64,000 nt of DNA from Tsukamurella pulmonis (GTDB lineage Bacteria > Actinomycetota > Actinomycetes > Mycobacteriales > Mycobacteriaceae). Location of the stretch: assembly GCF_900103175.1 (NCBI RefSeq), contig NZ_FNLF01000002.1, forward strand, positions 558,001 to 622,000, read 5' to 3'. Shown in pieces: positions 18,701 through 26,212 of this stretch. Made by a program: the position numbers and the translations under genes. The notes below the pieces were generated by a model. It made no database searches, was not told the DNA's origin, and worked only from the letters and a program-made list of their open reading frames with translations. How positions within the stretch are numbered: the stretch's first letter is position 1; each line of letters opens with the position of its first letter.

Positions 18701-21700
18701 CGGCCGAGTCCGCCGCGGCGGTGCGCGTCGCGTCGGCCTGCTCGGTGGCCTTCGTCGCTGCGGCGCTCTTCTCCGCCGCGGTGCGGGCCGCGTCGGCGGC
18801 GGCCTTCTCGGCGGCGGCCTTGTCGGCGGCGGCCGCATCGGACTCGGAGGTCTTCTGTGCGGCGTTCGCAGCGGCACGGTCGGCCGCCGCTGCCGCGGCC
18901 GCGCCGGCCTCCGCTGCGGCCGCGGCAGCGGAGTCCGCTTCCACTTGCTCCGCCTGGGACGTACGCAGGTCGTTCTGTGCGGCGGCGGTGCGCTCGGCCG
19001 CTGCGGCCGCGACTGCCGCCTTCTCGGTGGAACCGGTAGCGGCATCACGCGCGGCGGACCGAGCGGCGTCCGCCTCGGCCGCGGAACGCTCCGCGGCGGC
19101 CTTGTCGGCGGCGGCGCGGGCGTCCGCCGCCGTCTTCGCGGTCGCGGCATCCTGCGCGGCCCGCTGGGCGGCGGTGGCGGACTGATCGGCGGTGTTCCGC
19201 GTGGCGGCGGCGTTGTCAGCCGCGGTCTTGGCTGCGGCGGCCTTCTCCTCGGCGGCCTGCGCGGCCGCATCCGACTCGGCGCCGGCCTTCTCGGCTGCGG
19301 TCCTGTCCTGGGCGGCCTGCGCGGCGGCCGCGTCGGCCAGCTGCTGCGCGGTCCGGGCCGCGGCGGCGTTGTCGGCCGCCGTCGCCGCGGCGACGGTCTT
19401 CGCCGCGAGGTCCTGGTCGGCGAGGGCCCGGTTGTTGTCGGCCTGGTTCTTGGCAGTGAGCGCCTGTGCGGCAGCGGAATCGGCTGCCGCGGACTCGCTG
19501 GTCGCGGTGGCGGCACGCTCGGTGGCGGCGTCCGCCACCCGGGTCGCCTCGGCGGCGTTCTCGTCGGCCGCGGTCTTGGCTGCGGCGGCCTCCGCGGCCG
19601 CCTCCTCGGCGGCGGTGGCCTTCTGCGCTGCTTGCTGTGCGGCGGTGGTTGTGGTGGTGGCGTTGGTGGTGGCGGTGTCGAGGGTGGCGGCGGTGGTGGT
19701 TCGTTCGTCGGCGGCGCGGCGGGCGGCTGCGGCGGTGTCGGCGGCGGTTTGGTCGGCGGCCTGTTGTGCGGCGGTTTTGTCGGCGGCGTTGGTGGCGGCG
19801 TCGGCGGCCTGCTTTTCGGCGTGGGTCTGTGCGGCGGCGGATCGTTCGGCGGCTGCGGCGGTGTCGGCGGCGGTCTTGTCGGCGGCCTGTTGTGCGGCGG
19901 TTTTGTCGGCGGCGTTGGTGGCGGCGTCGGCGGCCTGCTTTTCGGCCTGGGCTTGTGCGGCGGCGGAGTCGGCGGCGGTGGCGTTGTCGGCGGTGGCCTT
20001 GTCGGCTGCTGCCGCGGCGGCGTCGCGGGCGGCGGTGGCGTCGGCGCTCGCCTCGGCGGCCTGCTTTTCGGCCTGGGCTTGTGCGGCGGCGGAGTCGGCG
20101 GCGGTGGCCTTGTCGGCCGCGGCCTTCGCTGCGGCCTGCTCGGCTGCGGCGGCAGTGGTGGTGGCCTGGGTGGTGGCGTCGGCGGCTGCCTTGTCGGCGG
20201 CGGTCTTGTCGGCGGCTGCCTTCTCGGCGGTGGCCCGGTCCTCGGCTGCCTTGTCGGCGGCGGTCTGGCGTTCGGTTTCGCGCTGGGCGGCTGCGGCGTC
20301 GGCGGCCTGCTTTTCTGCGGTGGCCTTCTCGGCGGCCTGCTTCGCGTCGGCTGCGGTGGCGGTGGCGTCGTTGAGGCGGTCGATGGCGTCGGTTGCTGCC
20401 TGGTCGGCGGCGGATCGGGCCTTCTCGGCTGCGGTCTTCGCGGCGGCGGCGTCGGTTGCTGCCTGGTCGGCGGCGGCCTTGGTGGCCTGTGCGGTGGCCA
20501 GCTTCTCGGCTGCGGTCGTGGCGGCGGCGGTGTCGTTCGCGGCTTGTTCGTCTGCGGCGGCGCGGTCCTGGCTCGCCTTCTCCGCGGCCGCCTGCGCCTG
20601 AGCCTGCGCCTGCTGCGCCGCGGTGAGCTCATCGGCCGCGGTCTTCGCTGTCGCGGCGGCGTCCTGCGCGGCCTTGATCGCCGACGCCGCGGCCTGCTCG
20701 GCCGCCTTCTGCTCGGCGACGGCCTGCTCTGCGGCGGACCGCGTCTCCGACTCCGCTGCAGAAGCGGCGCGCGCCTCGGTGGCGCGGGAGTCGGCGATCG
20801 CGACGGCCTCCGCCTTGTCCCGGGCGGCCTGCGCGGCGGCCGCGTCGGCCAGCTGCTGCGCGGTCAGGGCCGCGGCGGCGTTGTCGGCCGCCGTCGTGGC
20901 GGCCTCGGTCTTCGTGGCGAGATCCTGGTCGGCCACGGCCTTCGCGGCATCGGCATCCTTCTTGGCCGCCTGCGACTGATCCGCAGCCGCCGCGGCGGCT
21001 GCGGCATCAGCGGCGGCCGACCTCGCCCGGTCGGCGGCGTTCATCGCCGTCGTGGCGGCGTCGGCGGCCTTCTGGTCCGCGGTGGCCTTCTCAGCGGCCG
21101 CCTGGTTCGCGGCAGTGGTTGCGGCGGTGGCCTTCTGCGCTGCTTGCTGTGCGGCGGTGGTTGTGGTGGTGGCGTTGGTGGTGGCGGTGTCGAGGGTGGC
21201 GGCGGTGGTGGTTCGTTCGTCGGCGGCGCGGCGGGCGGCTGCGGCGGTGTCGGCGGCGGTTTGGTCGGCGGCCTGTTGTGCGGCGGTTTTGTCGGCGGCG
21301 TTGGTGGCGGCGTCGGCGGCCTGCTTTTCGGCGTGGGTCTGTGCGGCGGCGGATCGTTCGGCGGCTGCGGCGGTGTCGGCGGCGGTCTTGTCGGCGGCCT
21401 GTTGTGCGGCGGTTTTGTCGGCGGCGTTGGTGGCGGCGTCGGCGGCCTGCTTTTCGGCCTGGGCTTGTGCGGCGGCGGAGTCGGCGGCGGTGGCGTTGTC
21501 GGCGGTGGCCTTGTCGGCTGCTGCCGCGGCGGCGTCGCGGGCGGCGGTGGCGTCGGCGCTCGCCTCGGCGGCCTGCTTTTCGGCCTGGGCTTGTGCGGCG
21601 GCGGAGTCGGCGGCGGTGGCCTTGTCGGCCGCGGCCTTCGCTGCGGCCTGCTCGGCTGCGGCGGCAGTGGTGGTGGCCTGGGTGGTGGCGTCGGCGGCTG

Positions 21701-23096
21701 CCTTGTCGGCGGCGGTCTTGTCGGCGGCTGCCTTCTCGGCGGTGGCCCGGTCCTCGGCTGCCTTGTCGGCGGCGGTCTGGCGTTCGGTTTCGCGCTGGGC
21801 GGCTGCGGCGTCGGCGGCCTGCTTTTCTGCGGTGGCCTTCTCGGCGGCCTGCTTCGCGTCGGCTGCGGTGGCGGTGGCGTCGTTGAGGCGGTCGATGGCG
21901 TCGGTTGCTGCCTGGTCGGCGGCGGATCGGGCCTTCTCGGCTGCGGTCTTCGCGGCGGCGGCGGCGGTTGCTGCCTGGTCGGCGGCGGCCTTGGTGGCCT
22001 GTGCGGTGGCCAGCTTCTCGGCTGCGGTCGTGGCGGCGGCGGTGTCGTTCGCGGCTTGTTCGTCTGCGGCGGCGCGGTCCTGGCTCGCCTTCTCCGCGGC
22101 CGCCTGCGCCTGCTCAGCGGCCGCGGTGGCGGCGGCGAGGCGCTCGTCGGCCTTCTTCACGGCCTCCGCGGTCGCGGACTGGTTCGCGCGGGCGGCCTCG
22201 ACGGCCTTGCGGGCCCGCTCCGCCTCGCGCGCAGCCCAATCCGCGGCGATCCGCGCACCGAGCGCGTTGGCGCGCGCCTGTGCCGCCCAGTCGACACCGG
22301 GAATGCTCACGGGGGAGCGGAGATCGAAGTATCCGCCGATACCGAAGCCGAACCCGATTCCGGGGCCCAGGCCGATGCCGAAGCCGATGCCGGCGCCGAG
22401 GCGCAGGGTGCCGTCGGGGGCGTAGCCCAAACCGGCGCCCGCGCCGAAGCCGATGCCGTACCCGGGGGCGAGCCCCAGGCTCACTCCGCCGCCGAGACCG
22501 TAGGGGAGGTACGGGCCGAATCCGGGCGTGATCCCGAGCTGGAAGCCGGGCGTGAAGCCGTAGCCCGAGTTGAAGCCCGCGCCGAGGCCCGCGCCGGAAC
22601 CGAAGCCGAAGCCGTTGCCGAGCCCGGCGCCCAGACCTGCACCGGCACCGAAGCCGAGGCCCGGCCCCACCCCGACACCTGCGCCGATGCCGAAACCCGG
22701 ACCGCGCGAGGGTGCGCCCACGCCGATCCACGGGCCGAGTCCGATCTGCCCGAAGTCCGCGGCATTGGAGATGACGTACCTGCCGTTGCTGGTGAAACCG
22801 CCGATCGCGAACCCGCAGCTCAGGTCGAGCGGCGAGCTTGCGCCGCGCGCGCCCAGCCAGACCAGGCGGGTCGGGTAGCACTGTGCGCCGGACCCCGTCA
22901 CGGAGCTCCGCCCGCTTGCGGCGCTCGTCGGCACCTGCACGCTGAACGGCGCGCCGCCGGAGACCGAGATCGCCGAGGTCAGAACCTCACGGCCACCTGC
23001 CTCGGCATCCGCCTGCGCGGAGGCGAGTCCGAGCGAGGTCGAGGTCATCATTCCGACGACGGTGGTGGTGGCTGCAGCGGCACGGGCGATCGACAT
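12783..23096 (-). CDS. Giant secreted Ala-rich (coiled-coil-like) repeat protein, 3,437 residues
   Basis: The N-terminus (about 1-27) is a Sec-type signal peptide ending LASA-QA. Residues about 30-130 are a small non-repetitive domain with two cysteines (GAQCYPTRLVW, LDLSCGFAI). Residues about 132-255 are a Gly-rich segment of GFGIGAGVGVG type. From about 262 to 3,318 the chain is built almost only of Ala, Lys, Asp, Glu, Thr and Gln in AADKAAAEK-like heptads, consistent with a very long alpha-helical rod or coiled coil. The last 120 residues are Ser/Gly/Thr/Asp-rich without an LPXTG signal. Two 504-residue copies (about 2,238-3,245) are tandem and nearly identical, and a 330-residue pair (about 329-658 and 832-1,162) is spaced at the same 504 residues. 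The ribosome-binding site AGGA lies 8 nt before the ATG. I do not recognise the protein; a surface rod or stalk is an inference. Confidence 0.85.
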   Translation of the reverse strand: MSIARAAAATTTVVGMMTSTSLGLASAQADAEAGGREVLTSAISVSGGAPFSVQVPTSAASGRSSVTGSGAQCYPTRLVWLGARGASSPLDLSCGFAIGGFTSNGRYVISNAADFGQIGLGPWIGVGAPSRGPGFGIGAGVGVGPGLGFGAGAGLGAGLGNGFGFGSGAGLGAGFNSGYGFTPGFQLGITPGFGPYLPYGLGGGVSLGLAPGYGIGFGAGAGLGYAPDGTLRLGAGIGFGIGLGPGIGFGFGIGGYFDLRSPVSIPGVDWAAQARANALGARIAADWAAREAERARKAVEAARANQSATAEAVKKADERLAAATAAAEQAQAAAEKASQDRAAADEQAANDTAAATTAAEKLATAQATKAAADQAATAAAAAKTAAEKARSAADQAATDAIDRLNDATATAADAKQAAEKATAEKQAADAAAAQRETERQTAADKAAEDRATAEKAAADKTAADKAAADATTQATTTAAAAEQAAAKAAADKATAADSAAAQAQAEKQAAEASADATAARDAAAAAADKATADNATAADSAAAQAQAEKQAADAATNAADKTAAQQAADKTAADTAAAAERSAAAQTHAEKQAADAATNAADKTAAQQAADQTAADTAAAARRAADERTTTAATLDTATTNATTTTTAAQQAAQKATAATTAANQAAAEKATADQKAADAATTAMNAADRARSAAADAAAAAAAADQSQAAKKDADAAKAVADQDLATKTEAATTAADNAAAALTAQQLADAAAAQAARDKAEAVAIADSRATEARAASAAESETRSAAEQAVAEQKAAEQAAASAIKAAQDAAATAKTAADELTAAQQAQAQAQAAAEKASQDRAAADEQAANDTAAATTAAEKLATAQATKAAADQAATDAAAAKTAAEKARSAADQAATDAIDRLNDATATAADAKQAAEKATAEKQAADAAAAQRETERQTAADKAAEDRATAEKAAADKTAADKAAADATTQATTTAAAAEQAAAKAAADKATAADSAAAQAQAEKQAAEASADATAARDAAAAAADKATADNATAADSAAAQAQAEKQAADAATNAADKTAAQQAADKTAADTAAAAERSAAAQTHAEKQAADAATNAADKTAAQQAADQTAADTAAAARRAADERTTTAATLDTATTNATTTTTAAQQAAQKATAAEEAAAEAAAAKTAADENAAEATRVADAATERAATATSESAAADSAAAQALTAKNQADNNRALADQDLAAKTVAAATAADNAAAARTAQQLADAAAAQAAQDRTAAEKAGAESDAAAQAAEEKAAAAKTAADNAAATRNTADQSATAAQRAAQDAATAKTAADARAAADKAAAERSAAEADAARSAARDAATGSTEKAAVAAAAAERTAAAQNDLRTSQAEQVEADSAAAAAAEAGAAAAAAADRAAANAAQKTSESDAAAADKAAAEKAAADAARTAAEKSAAATKATEQADATRTAAADSADARAAADRDRAVADQAVAEKVAAEKAAADKAAVANTAADRAAADKAAADAARADAERLAAAKTDAARIAKDAAAAAEDAARTSAAAQVAAQQAAAAAATRQREADAAAATAAATAQKAQQAATQADADRAAAERAAATATATRADADATARAAADKAAADKAAAERATADSAKAQATAAAAVKAQQDAATSAVAASQQAAASQAAADAARAQQDAQRAAQTSATALQQAQAKAAAAVTAAQQAQATATRTAADVSAAQALVTQRENELRAATGGSIFSPFWELLGAYRTERANLAAAQAALNDAIARNNVAQSASTTATAAATTASNQSTSAAAAYTVSQDTLAGANATKQTADAALTTATEKATAAQTTADRSAAAVGPVAYDDPAVRTAKDKAAALQAAADKSAAYAAANPNDSAAAAKAAADRLAASKAAAEATALERAAITSAAAAAATAAAQKETAAKAAQQQSAAAKTAADKVAADAAAAEQKAADAARVATAQATTARAAADKAAADRAAADKAVAAAAAARQSADAAAKAATDKAAADRAAADAARAAADEAAAEANAAQQKAVEAARIATEKGTADQQAADAAAAADRDAQLAAAARDAAETTAADKARTAQAAADKAAADQAAAEAAATAQAAAEKAATEAAATGDAAAAAARAAAENESAARTAAEKALAEKAAADTAAAEAATAQREADAAAGAAAERVATDTATAQRAAADQATAEDEARTAAQAAADAAKAGTDAVNRAEADRIAAEKSALEQATAAKEATDKAAAAATATAAADAAKTAADKAKADADRAAADAAKAREAATTAAGNTDAATAAEKLAADKAAAATQAAADADAAKTAADKAQADAAAAQTRATDAAQAAADAATATRATADKAAAEKAAADKVAADAAQAQQDAEQAAKAAADRAASTTAAAQQAAAEKAAADKAAADAAKALQDAATADQAAADAATKAADAADAAKTAADKAATERAAADQQAADTAAAAKTAQDKATADKTAADTAKQAAEKAATERAAADQQAADAAAAAKAAQDKATADKQNAANSAEAQAQADKSAADAATAQRNATDAATQAAEKAAADQAAADASAQAQAQADKSAADAATAQRNATDAATQAAEKAAADQAAADAATAAAEQATTAKQAADQTAADKTAAAEKATTAQQDADAKQAAATEQAAQATATAEQAAATQAAADKAAADAAAAQQDAATKADTAKNAADQAAAAQATAEKNAADKAAIDKAMADNAAAQKAAADKAAADQATAAKEATDKAAAAATATAAADAAKTAADKAKADADRAAADAAKAREAATTAAGNTDAATAAEKLAADKAAAATQAAADADAAKTAADKAQADAAAAQTRATDAAQAAADAATATRATADKAAAEKAAADKVAADAAQAQQDAEQAAKAAADRAASTTAAAQQAAAEKAAADKAAADAAKALQDAATADQAAADAATKAADAADAAKTAADKAATERAAADQQAADTAAAAKTAQDKATADKTAADTAKQAAEKAATERAAADQQAADAAAAAKAAQDKATADKQNAANSAEAQAQADKSAADAATAQRNATDAATQAAEKAAADQAAADASAQAQAQADKSAADAATAQRNATDAATQAAEKAAADQAAADAATAAAEQATTAKQAADQTAADKTAAAEKATTAQQDADAKQAAATEQAAQATATAEQAAATQAAADKAAADAAAAQQDAATKADTAKNAADQAAAAQATAEKNAADKAAIDKAMADNAAAQKAAADKAAADQATAAKEAEAAGTGTQDGEAAARTAAEKAAEAKAAADRAAAEAARTPVDKPAVDRSAQDRAAAEKAAAEAKAAADAAEKASTTTGSSGATATQPELPAPSTDSPSSTGTNGSGSGSSDRGTSDAPGGAATSPSGGADTSGSGSSADAPSTSGAGTGGADSSGSDATSGSGASSDTDASGAGDSTADSSSDSDSPVTAG
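13361..16384. repeat. Tandem duplication, 2 x 1,512 bp, inside the giant gene
   Basis: The sequence beginning CCTTCGCTGCTGTTGCTTGG at 13361 recurs at 14873, and its first 18 bases start a third copy at 16385. The spacing is exactly 1,512 bp each time. The two full units (13361-14872 and 14873-16384) appear identical wherever I compared them, and translated copies match residue for residue. The unit is 504 codons, that is 72 heptads. Confidence 0.9.
19609..20601. repeat. Long direct repeat B, copy 1 (about 993 bp)
   Basis: Near-identical to 21121-22113, displaced by 1,512 bp. I see a single substitution (a Ser/Ala change read on one frame, near 20461 versus 21973). Outside this block the same 1,512-bp register continues as a diverged similarity, for example 19321 versus 20833. 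Confidence 0.85.
21121..22113. repeat. Long direct repeat B, copy 2 (about 993 bp)
   Basis: Partner of 19609-20601. It ends where the coding sequence enters the non-repetitive segment before the Gly-rich domain. Confidence 0.85.
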
Positions 23097-23307
23097 GTGT
23101 ACGGTCCTGGTTCGGAGGAAATGCGCCGGTGGGAGATGCAGCGCAGTACATAGTGTGATTGCACACAGATCCGCCGTCCAGAATTTGCAATGGAACGCAT
23201 GAAATCTTGATCTAGTTTTTGAATTGATCTTTCAAATGCAGATTGCCTCGAACGGGCATTCGTTCTACGAGGCAGGATTCCATGGTTTGTTCGTTAGCAA
23301 TAGATTG
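23097..23307. promoter_or_regulatory. Intergenic region upstream of the giant gene, with a palindrome
   Basis: A 211-bp stretch, more AT-rich than its surroundings. It holds a perfect inverted repeat GTGTG-ATTG-CACAC at 23153-23166, about 57 bp before the giant gene's ATG, next to a possible minus-strand -10 (CTATGT). The palindrome is too compact for a GlxR site (4-nt instead of 8-nt centre). The 3' side contains only the stop of the mug gene. No other gene is seen. Confidence 0.45.
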
Positions 23308-23886
23308 TTATTCGCGCAGTCTCCCCGGTACCCCCGCAGCATCGGCCGCGGCGCGGTACGCCCTGGCCAGGCTCGCTACCGTCTCGTGCGCGTTGAGCCC
23401 GCTCGGGTTCGGCAGCACCCACACCTCAGCATCGGCGATGTCGTCGGGCTGGCGTCCCGGGACGGCTTTCGGGCGGTCGAACGCAGTGCGATACGCGGTG
23501 ATGCCGAGGACCGCGAGGACCCGTGGTCGCACGTCCGCGACCCGCGCGAGCAGCTGCGCACCGCCGTCGTGCAGCTCGGCGGCCGTGAGCTCGCTCGCCT
23601 TCGCCGTCGCCCGGGGCGCGACGTTGGTGATGCCGACCCCCGCGTCGACGAGGGCGTTCCGGTCGGCGAAACTCATCCCGTCCGAGGCGTCGATGACGTG
23701 ATCGACGATCCCCGCCGCGTACAGCGCGGGGTAGAAGCGGTTGCCCGGCCGCGCGAAATGCGCGCCGGTCGCCGCGGTCCACAGGCCCGGGTTGATGCCG
23801 GAGAACAGCAGCCGGCAATCGGGGCCGAGGAGGTCGGGCACCGTCGTGTCCGAGTAGGCGAGGAGTTGTTCGCGGGTGAAGCCCAT
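23308..23886 (-). CDS. mug: G/U mismatch-specific DNA glycosylase
   Basis: 192 residues. The protein removes uracil or ethenocytosine opposite guanine in base-excision repair. The MUG/TDG motif LLFSGINPGLWTAATGAHFA is near residues 26-45, with the GINPG Asn of the active site, and the late motif VWVLPNPSGLNAHET matches the NPSG(L)N loop that inserts into the helix. Actinobacterial length is typical. It is transcribed toward the giant gene's promoter and divergently from the SnoaL-like gene. Confidence 0.9.
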   Translation of the reverse strand: MGFTREQLLAYSDTTVPDLLGPDCRLLFSGINPGLWTAATGAHFARPGNRFYPALYAAGIVDHVIDASDGMSFADRNALVDAGVGITNVAPRATAKASELTAAELHDGGAQLLARVADVRPRVLAVLGITAYRTAFDRPKAVPGRQPDDIADAEVWVLPNPSGLNAHETVASLARAYRAAADAAGVPGRLRE

Positions 23887-23931
23887 GCGTTACTGCCTAC
23901 CGTGCCGCACCCGCGTGGTCCACTGGGGGGC

Positions 23932-24456
23932 ATGACCGTCGACGATCTGCTCGCGCGCGCCGCGATCCACGACGTGGTGCTGCGCTACTGCCGCGGCATC
24001 GACCGCCTCGATCCCGAAGCCGTGCGCGCCTGCTACCACCCGGGCGCCGTCGACCACCACACCGGATTCGACGGTCCCGTCGAGGAATACGTTGCGTGGG
24101 TGCGCGGACAGCTCGCCTCGCTCGGCGGCACGCACCACCAGGTCGGCAACCACCTGTGTGAGCTCGCGGACGACGTCGCGGTCGTCGAGACCTACTGCAC
24201 CGCAACGCACTGGTCCGCGCCGGACGCGGAACTGCAGGCCTACCTGACGCTCGGTGTGCGCTACGTGGACCGGTTCGAGCGCCGGGCCGGACGGTGGGCC
24301 ATCGCCGAACGGTGGGCGGTCACGGACTGGACCCGGTGGGAGAAGGACCTGACGGGACCGCTCGGCGTGCCGGAGGCGGGGCCGCCGCCCGCGCGCGACG
24401 GGGGCGACCCGATCGACGTGCTCCGCGCTCAGGTGTTCGGCCGCGACCTCTCGTAG
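23932..24456 (+). CDS. SnoaL/NTF2-like domain protein
   Basis: 174 residues from ATG with upstream GGGGGG as ribosome-binding site. The sequence ARAAIHDVVLRYCRGIDRLDPEAVRACYHPGAVDHH near the N-terminus is the classic SnoaL_4 pattern (Tyr/Arg-Asp near the pocket). Such proteins are small cone-shaped folds that act as dehydratases, isomerases or ligand binders. Substrate is unknown. The 3' end overlaps the stop region of the convergent ABC ATPase by 28 bp. Confidence 0.8.
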   Translation: MTVDDLLARAAIHDVVLRYCRGIDRLDPEAVRACYHPGAVDHHTGFDGPVEEYVAWVRGQLASLGGTHHQVGNHLCELADDVAVVETYCTATHWSAPDAELQAYLTLGVRYVDRFERRAGRWAIAERWAVTDWTRWEKDLTGPLGVPEAGPPPARDGGDPIDVLRAQVFGRDLS

Positions 24457-25388
24457 AGCCTGCGCACGACGTCCTCGATGTCCGGCTCGTCGACGGTCAG
24501 GTCGCGCACCGTCGCCCGCTCCGCGACGGCCGCGAGGACCTGCGGCAGCGGCGCGCTCAGCTCCAGGCGCTGGCGCAGGCCCCCGCCCTCGCTGGCGAGG
24601 TGCCGCGCACCGTCGACGTGCAGGTCCGGAGTGGGCCGGTCCAGGTCGAGCACGAGCACCCGGGCGGCGCCGACGGTGCCGATCAGCCCGTCCAGGCCGC
24701 CGTCGAAGGCGGTGCGCCCGTGATCGACCACCAGGATCCGCTCGCACAGCCGCTCCACGTCGCCCATGTCGTGCGTGGTGAGCAGCAGGGTGAGCCCGCG
24801 CTCGGCGCGTTCGGCGATGAGGAACTCGCGCAGGCGCTGCTTGCTGAGCACATCGAGACCGATGGTGGGCTCGTCGAGGATGAGCAGCTCCGGCGAATGC
24901 ATCAGCGACGCGGCGACTTCCGCGCGCATCCGCTCGCCGAGGCTGAGCTGGCGCACCGGCCGGTCCAGGTAGTCGCCCAGTTCGAGTTGTTCGATGAGCC
25001 GGTCGGAGCGCTCCTTCGCGATAGCGTCGGGGAGGCGGTGCACGGCGGCGAGGATCTCCAGCGACCGGCCGGTGGGCAGGTCCCACCACAGCTGCGACCG
25101 CTGCCCGAAGACCACGCCCACCCGCCGGGCCACGTCGCGCCGCCGGGCCAGGGGGTCGAGCCCCACGGTGCGTACCGTCCCCGACGTGGGCACGAGGATG
25201 CCCATGAGCATCTTGATCGTCGTCGATTTCCCGGCGCCGTTCGCGCCGATGTACCCGACGGATTCGCCCGGCGCGACCGTGAGATCGAGGTGGTCGACGG
25301 CCGTCGTCACGGTCTTGGTACGCCCGTTCCATCCACGCTTGACGAAGGTCCGGGTCAGTCCCCGTGTCTCGATGATGTGATCGCTCAT
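24429..25388 (-). CDS. ABC exporter ATP-binding protein (ABC-2 type)
   Basis: 319 residues. Walker A GANGAGKST, Q-loop region VVFGQRSQLWWDLP, signature LSLGERMRAEVA, Walker B LLILDEPTIGLD and switch His in LTTHDMGD are all present. The FGQRSQLWWDLP stretch is characteristic of the ABC transporters paired with DUF990-type ABC-2 permeases. It is the third gene of a permease-permease-ATPase operon, overlapping the middle gene by 4 bp. Substrate not recognised. Confidence 0.9.
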   Translation of the reverse strand: MSDHIIETRGLTRTFVKRGWNGRTKTVTTAVDHLDLTVAPGESVGYIGANGAGKSTTIKMLMGILVPTSGTVRTVGLDPLARRRDVARRVGVVFGQRSQLWWDLPTGRSLEILAAVHRLPDAIAKERSDRLIEQLELGDYLDRPVRQLSLGERMRAEVAASLMHSPELLILDEPTIGLDVLSKQRLREFLIAERAERGLTLLLTTHDMGDVERLCERILVVDHGRTAFDGGLDGLIGTVGAARVLVLDLDRPTPDLHVDGARHLASEGGGLRQRLELSAPLPQVLAAVAERATVRDLTVDEPDIEDVVRRLYERSRPNT

Positions 25389-26212
25389 CCGCCCGCTCCC
25401 CGGTAGTGCCGTAGTCCCCACCGCCATGTCGCGCCCGCCAGCAGGACCGCCCACGCGGTGGCCAGCGGCAGCGCCCACGCCAGCTCCGGCCGGAAGAGCC
25501 CGTCGCCGGGCAACCCCAGGATGAACAGAGCCGGAAGGTATCCCGTGAACGCGAGCGGCAGCACGAAGCCGAAGGTCACCTTGATCGCGCCCGGCCACAC
25601 CGACGCGGGCTGCGTGGCGGCGTAGCGGCCGCCGTAGACGAACGAGCTGGTGAACTCGGCGCCGTTGACCAGGACGAACTGCAATCCGGCGGCGATCACG
25701 AAGACCGCCGAGTAGATGATCGGCCCGCACACCAGCGCCAGCGCCAGCATGCCGACGGTGCCCGGCCCCCAGGCGATGTCGTTGTGCGTCAGGGCGTAGC
25801 CGAGCGCGACCAGGCTCACCGCGGGCCGGGTCACCCGGTGGATGCGGATGTCGCTGGTCATGAGCTGCAACAGGATCGGCTGCGGCCGCAGGTAGAACAC
25901 GTCGATGGTGCCGGCCCGCACGTAGCGCGGCAGCTTGTCCAGGTGCCCGAACAGGATGTCCGCGGTGCAGAAGGAGAGATCGGCCAGCGCGAAGACCAGC
26001 AGCACGGACGAGAAGGTCAGTCCGCCGATCACCTTCGCGTTGTGGAACAGGAGCCACACCTCGGCCAGCTCCACCAGGCCGAGCAGCAGCGCGGCGAACA
26101 GGTCCATCCCCAGCGAGGCCCGGTAACTCACCTGCGCCTGCACGCGGGAGGTCAGCACGGCGCGGTACGGCGCGAGCGGCCCGGGGCGCGCGGTGGAGGC
26201 GGGGTCAGCCAC
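25385..26212 (-). CDS. ABC-2 family permease (DUF990-like)
   Basis: 275 residues with six predicted membrane segments. The start is a GTG at 26212 overlapping the upstream permease by 8 bp; the longer frame to 26317 lies inside that gene. LSFCTADILFGHLDKLPRYVRAGTIDVFYLRP contains the conserved loop with Arg-x-Gly that couples to the ATPase in this group. Probably forms a heterodimer with the next permease. Confidence 0.82.
   Translation of the reverse strand: MADPASTARPGPLAPYRAVLTSRVQAQVSYRASLGMDLFAALLLGLVELAEVWLLFHNAKVIGGLTFSSVLLVFALADLSFCTADILFGHLDKLPRYVRAGTIDVFYLRPQPILLQLMTSDIRIHRVTRPAVSLVALGYALTHNDIAWGPGTVGMLALALVCGPIIYSAVFVIAAGLQFVLVNGAEFTSSFVYGGRYAATQPASVWPGAIKVTFGFVLPLAFTGYLPALFILGLPGDGLFRPELAWALPLATAWAVLLAGATWRWGLRHYRGAGG

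Noticed and set aside
13361-22113. CRISPR-like or VNTR array
   Set aside because: The repeats are long coding modules without spacers, in frame and multiples of seven codons.
17718-23153. 1,811-codon plus-strand ORF opposite the giant gene
   Set aside because: It is a Gly/Arg-rich shadow caused by the GCC/GCG-repeat codon pattern; it has no start context and no domain, and overlaps a gene with a signal peptide and clear architecture.
23153-23166. Palindrome GTGTG-ATTG-CACAC as a GlxR site
   Set aside because: The half-sites are 4 nt apart instead of 8, so it does not fit CRP-family geometry; kept only as an unassigned palindrome.
23224-23931. Upstream extension of the SnoaL-like frame
   Set aside because: It overlaps mug on the other strand; the SnoaL domain begins right after the ATG at 23932.
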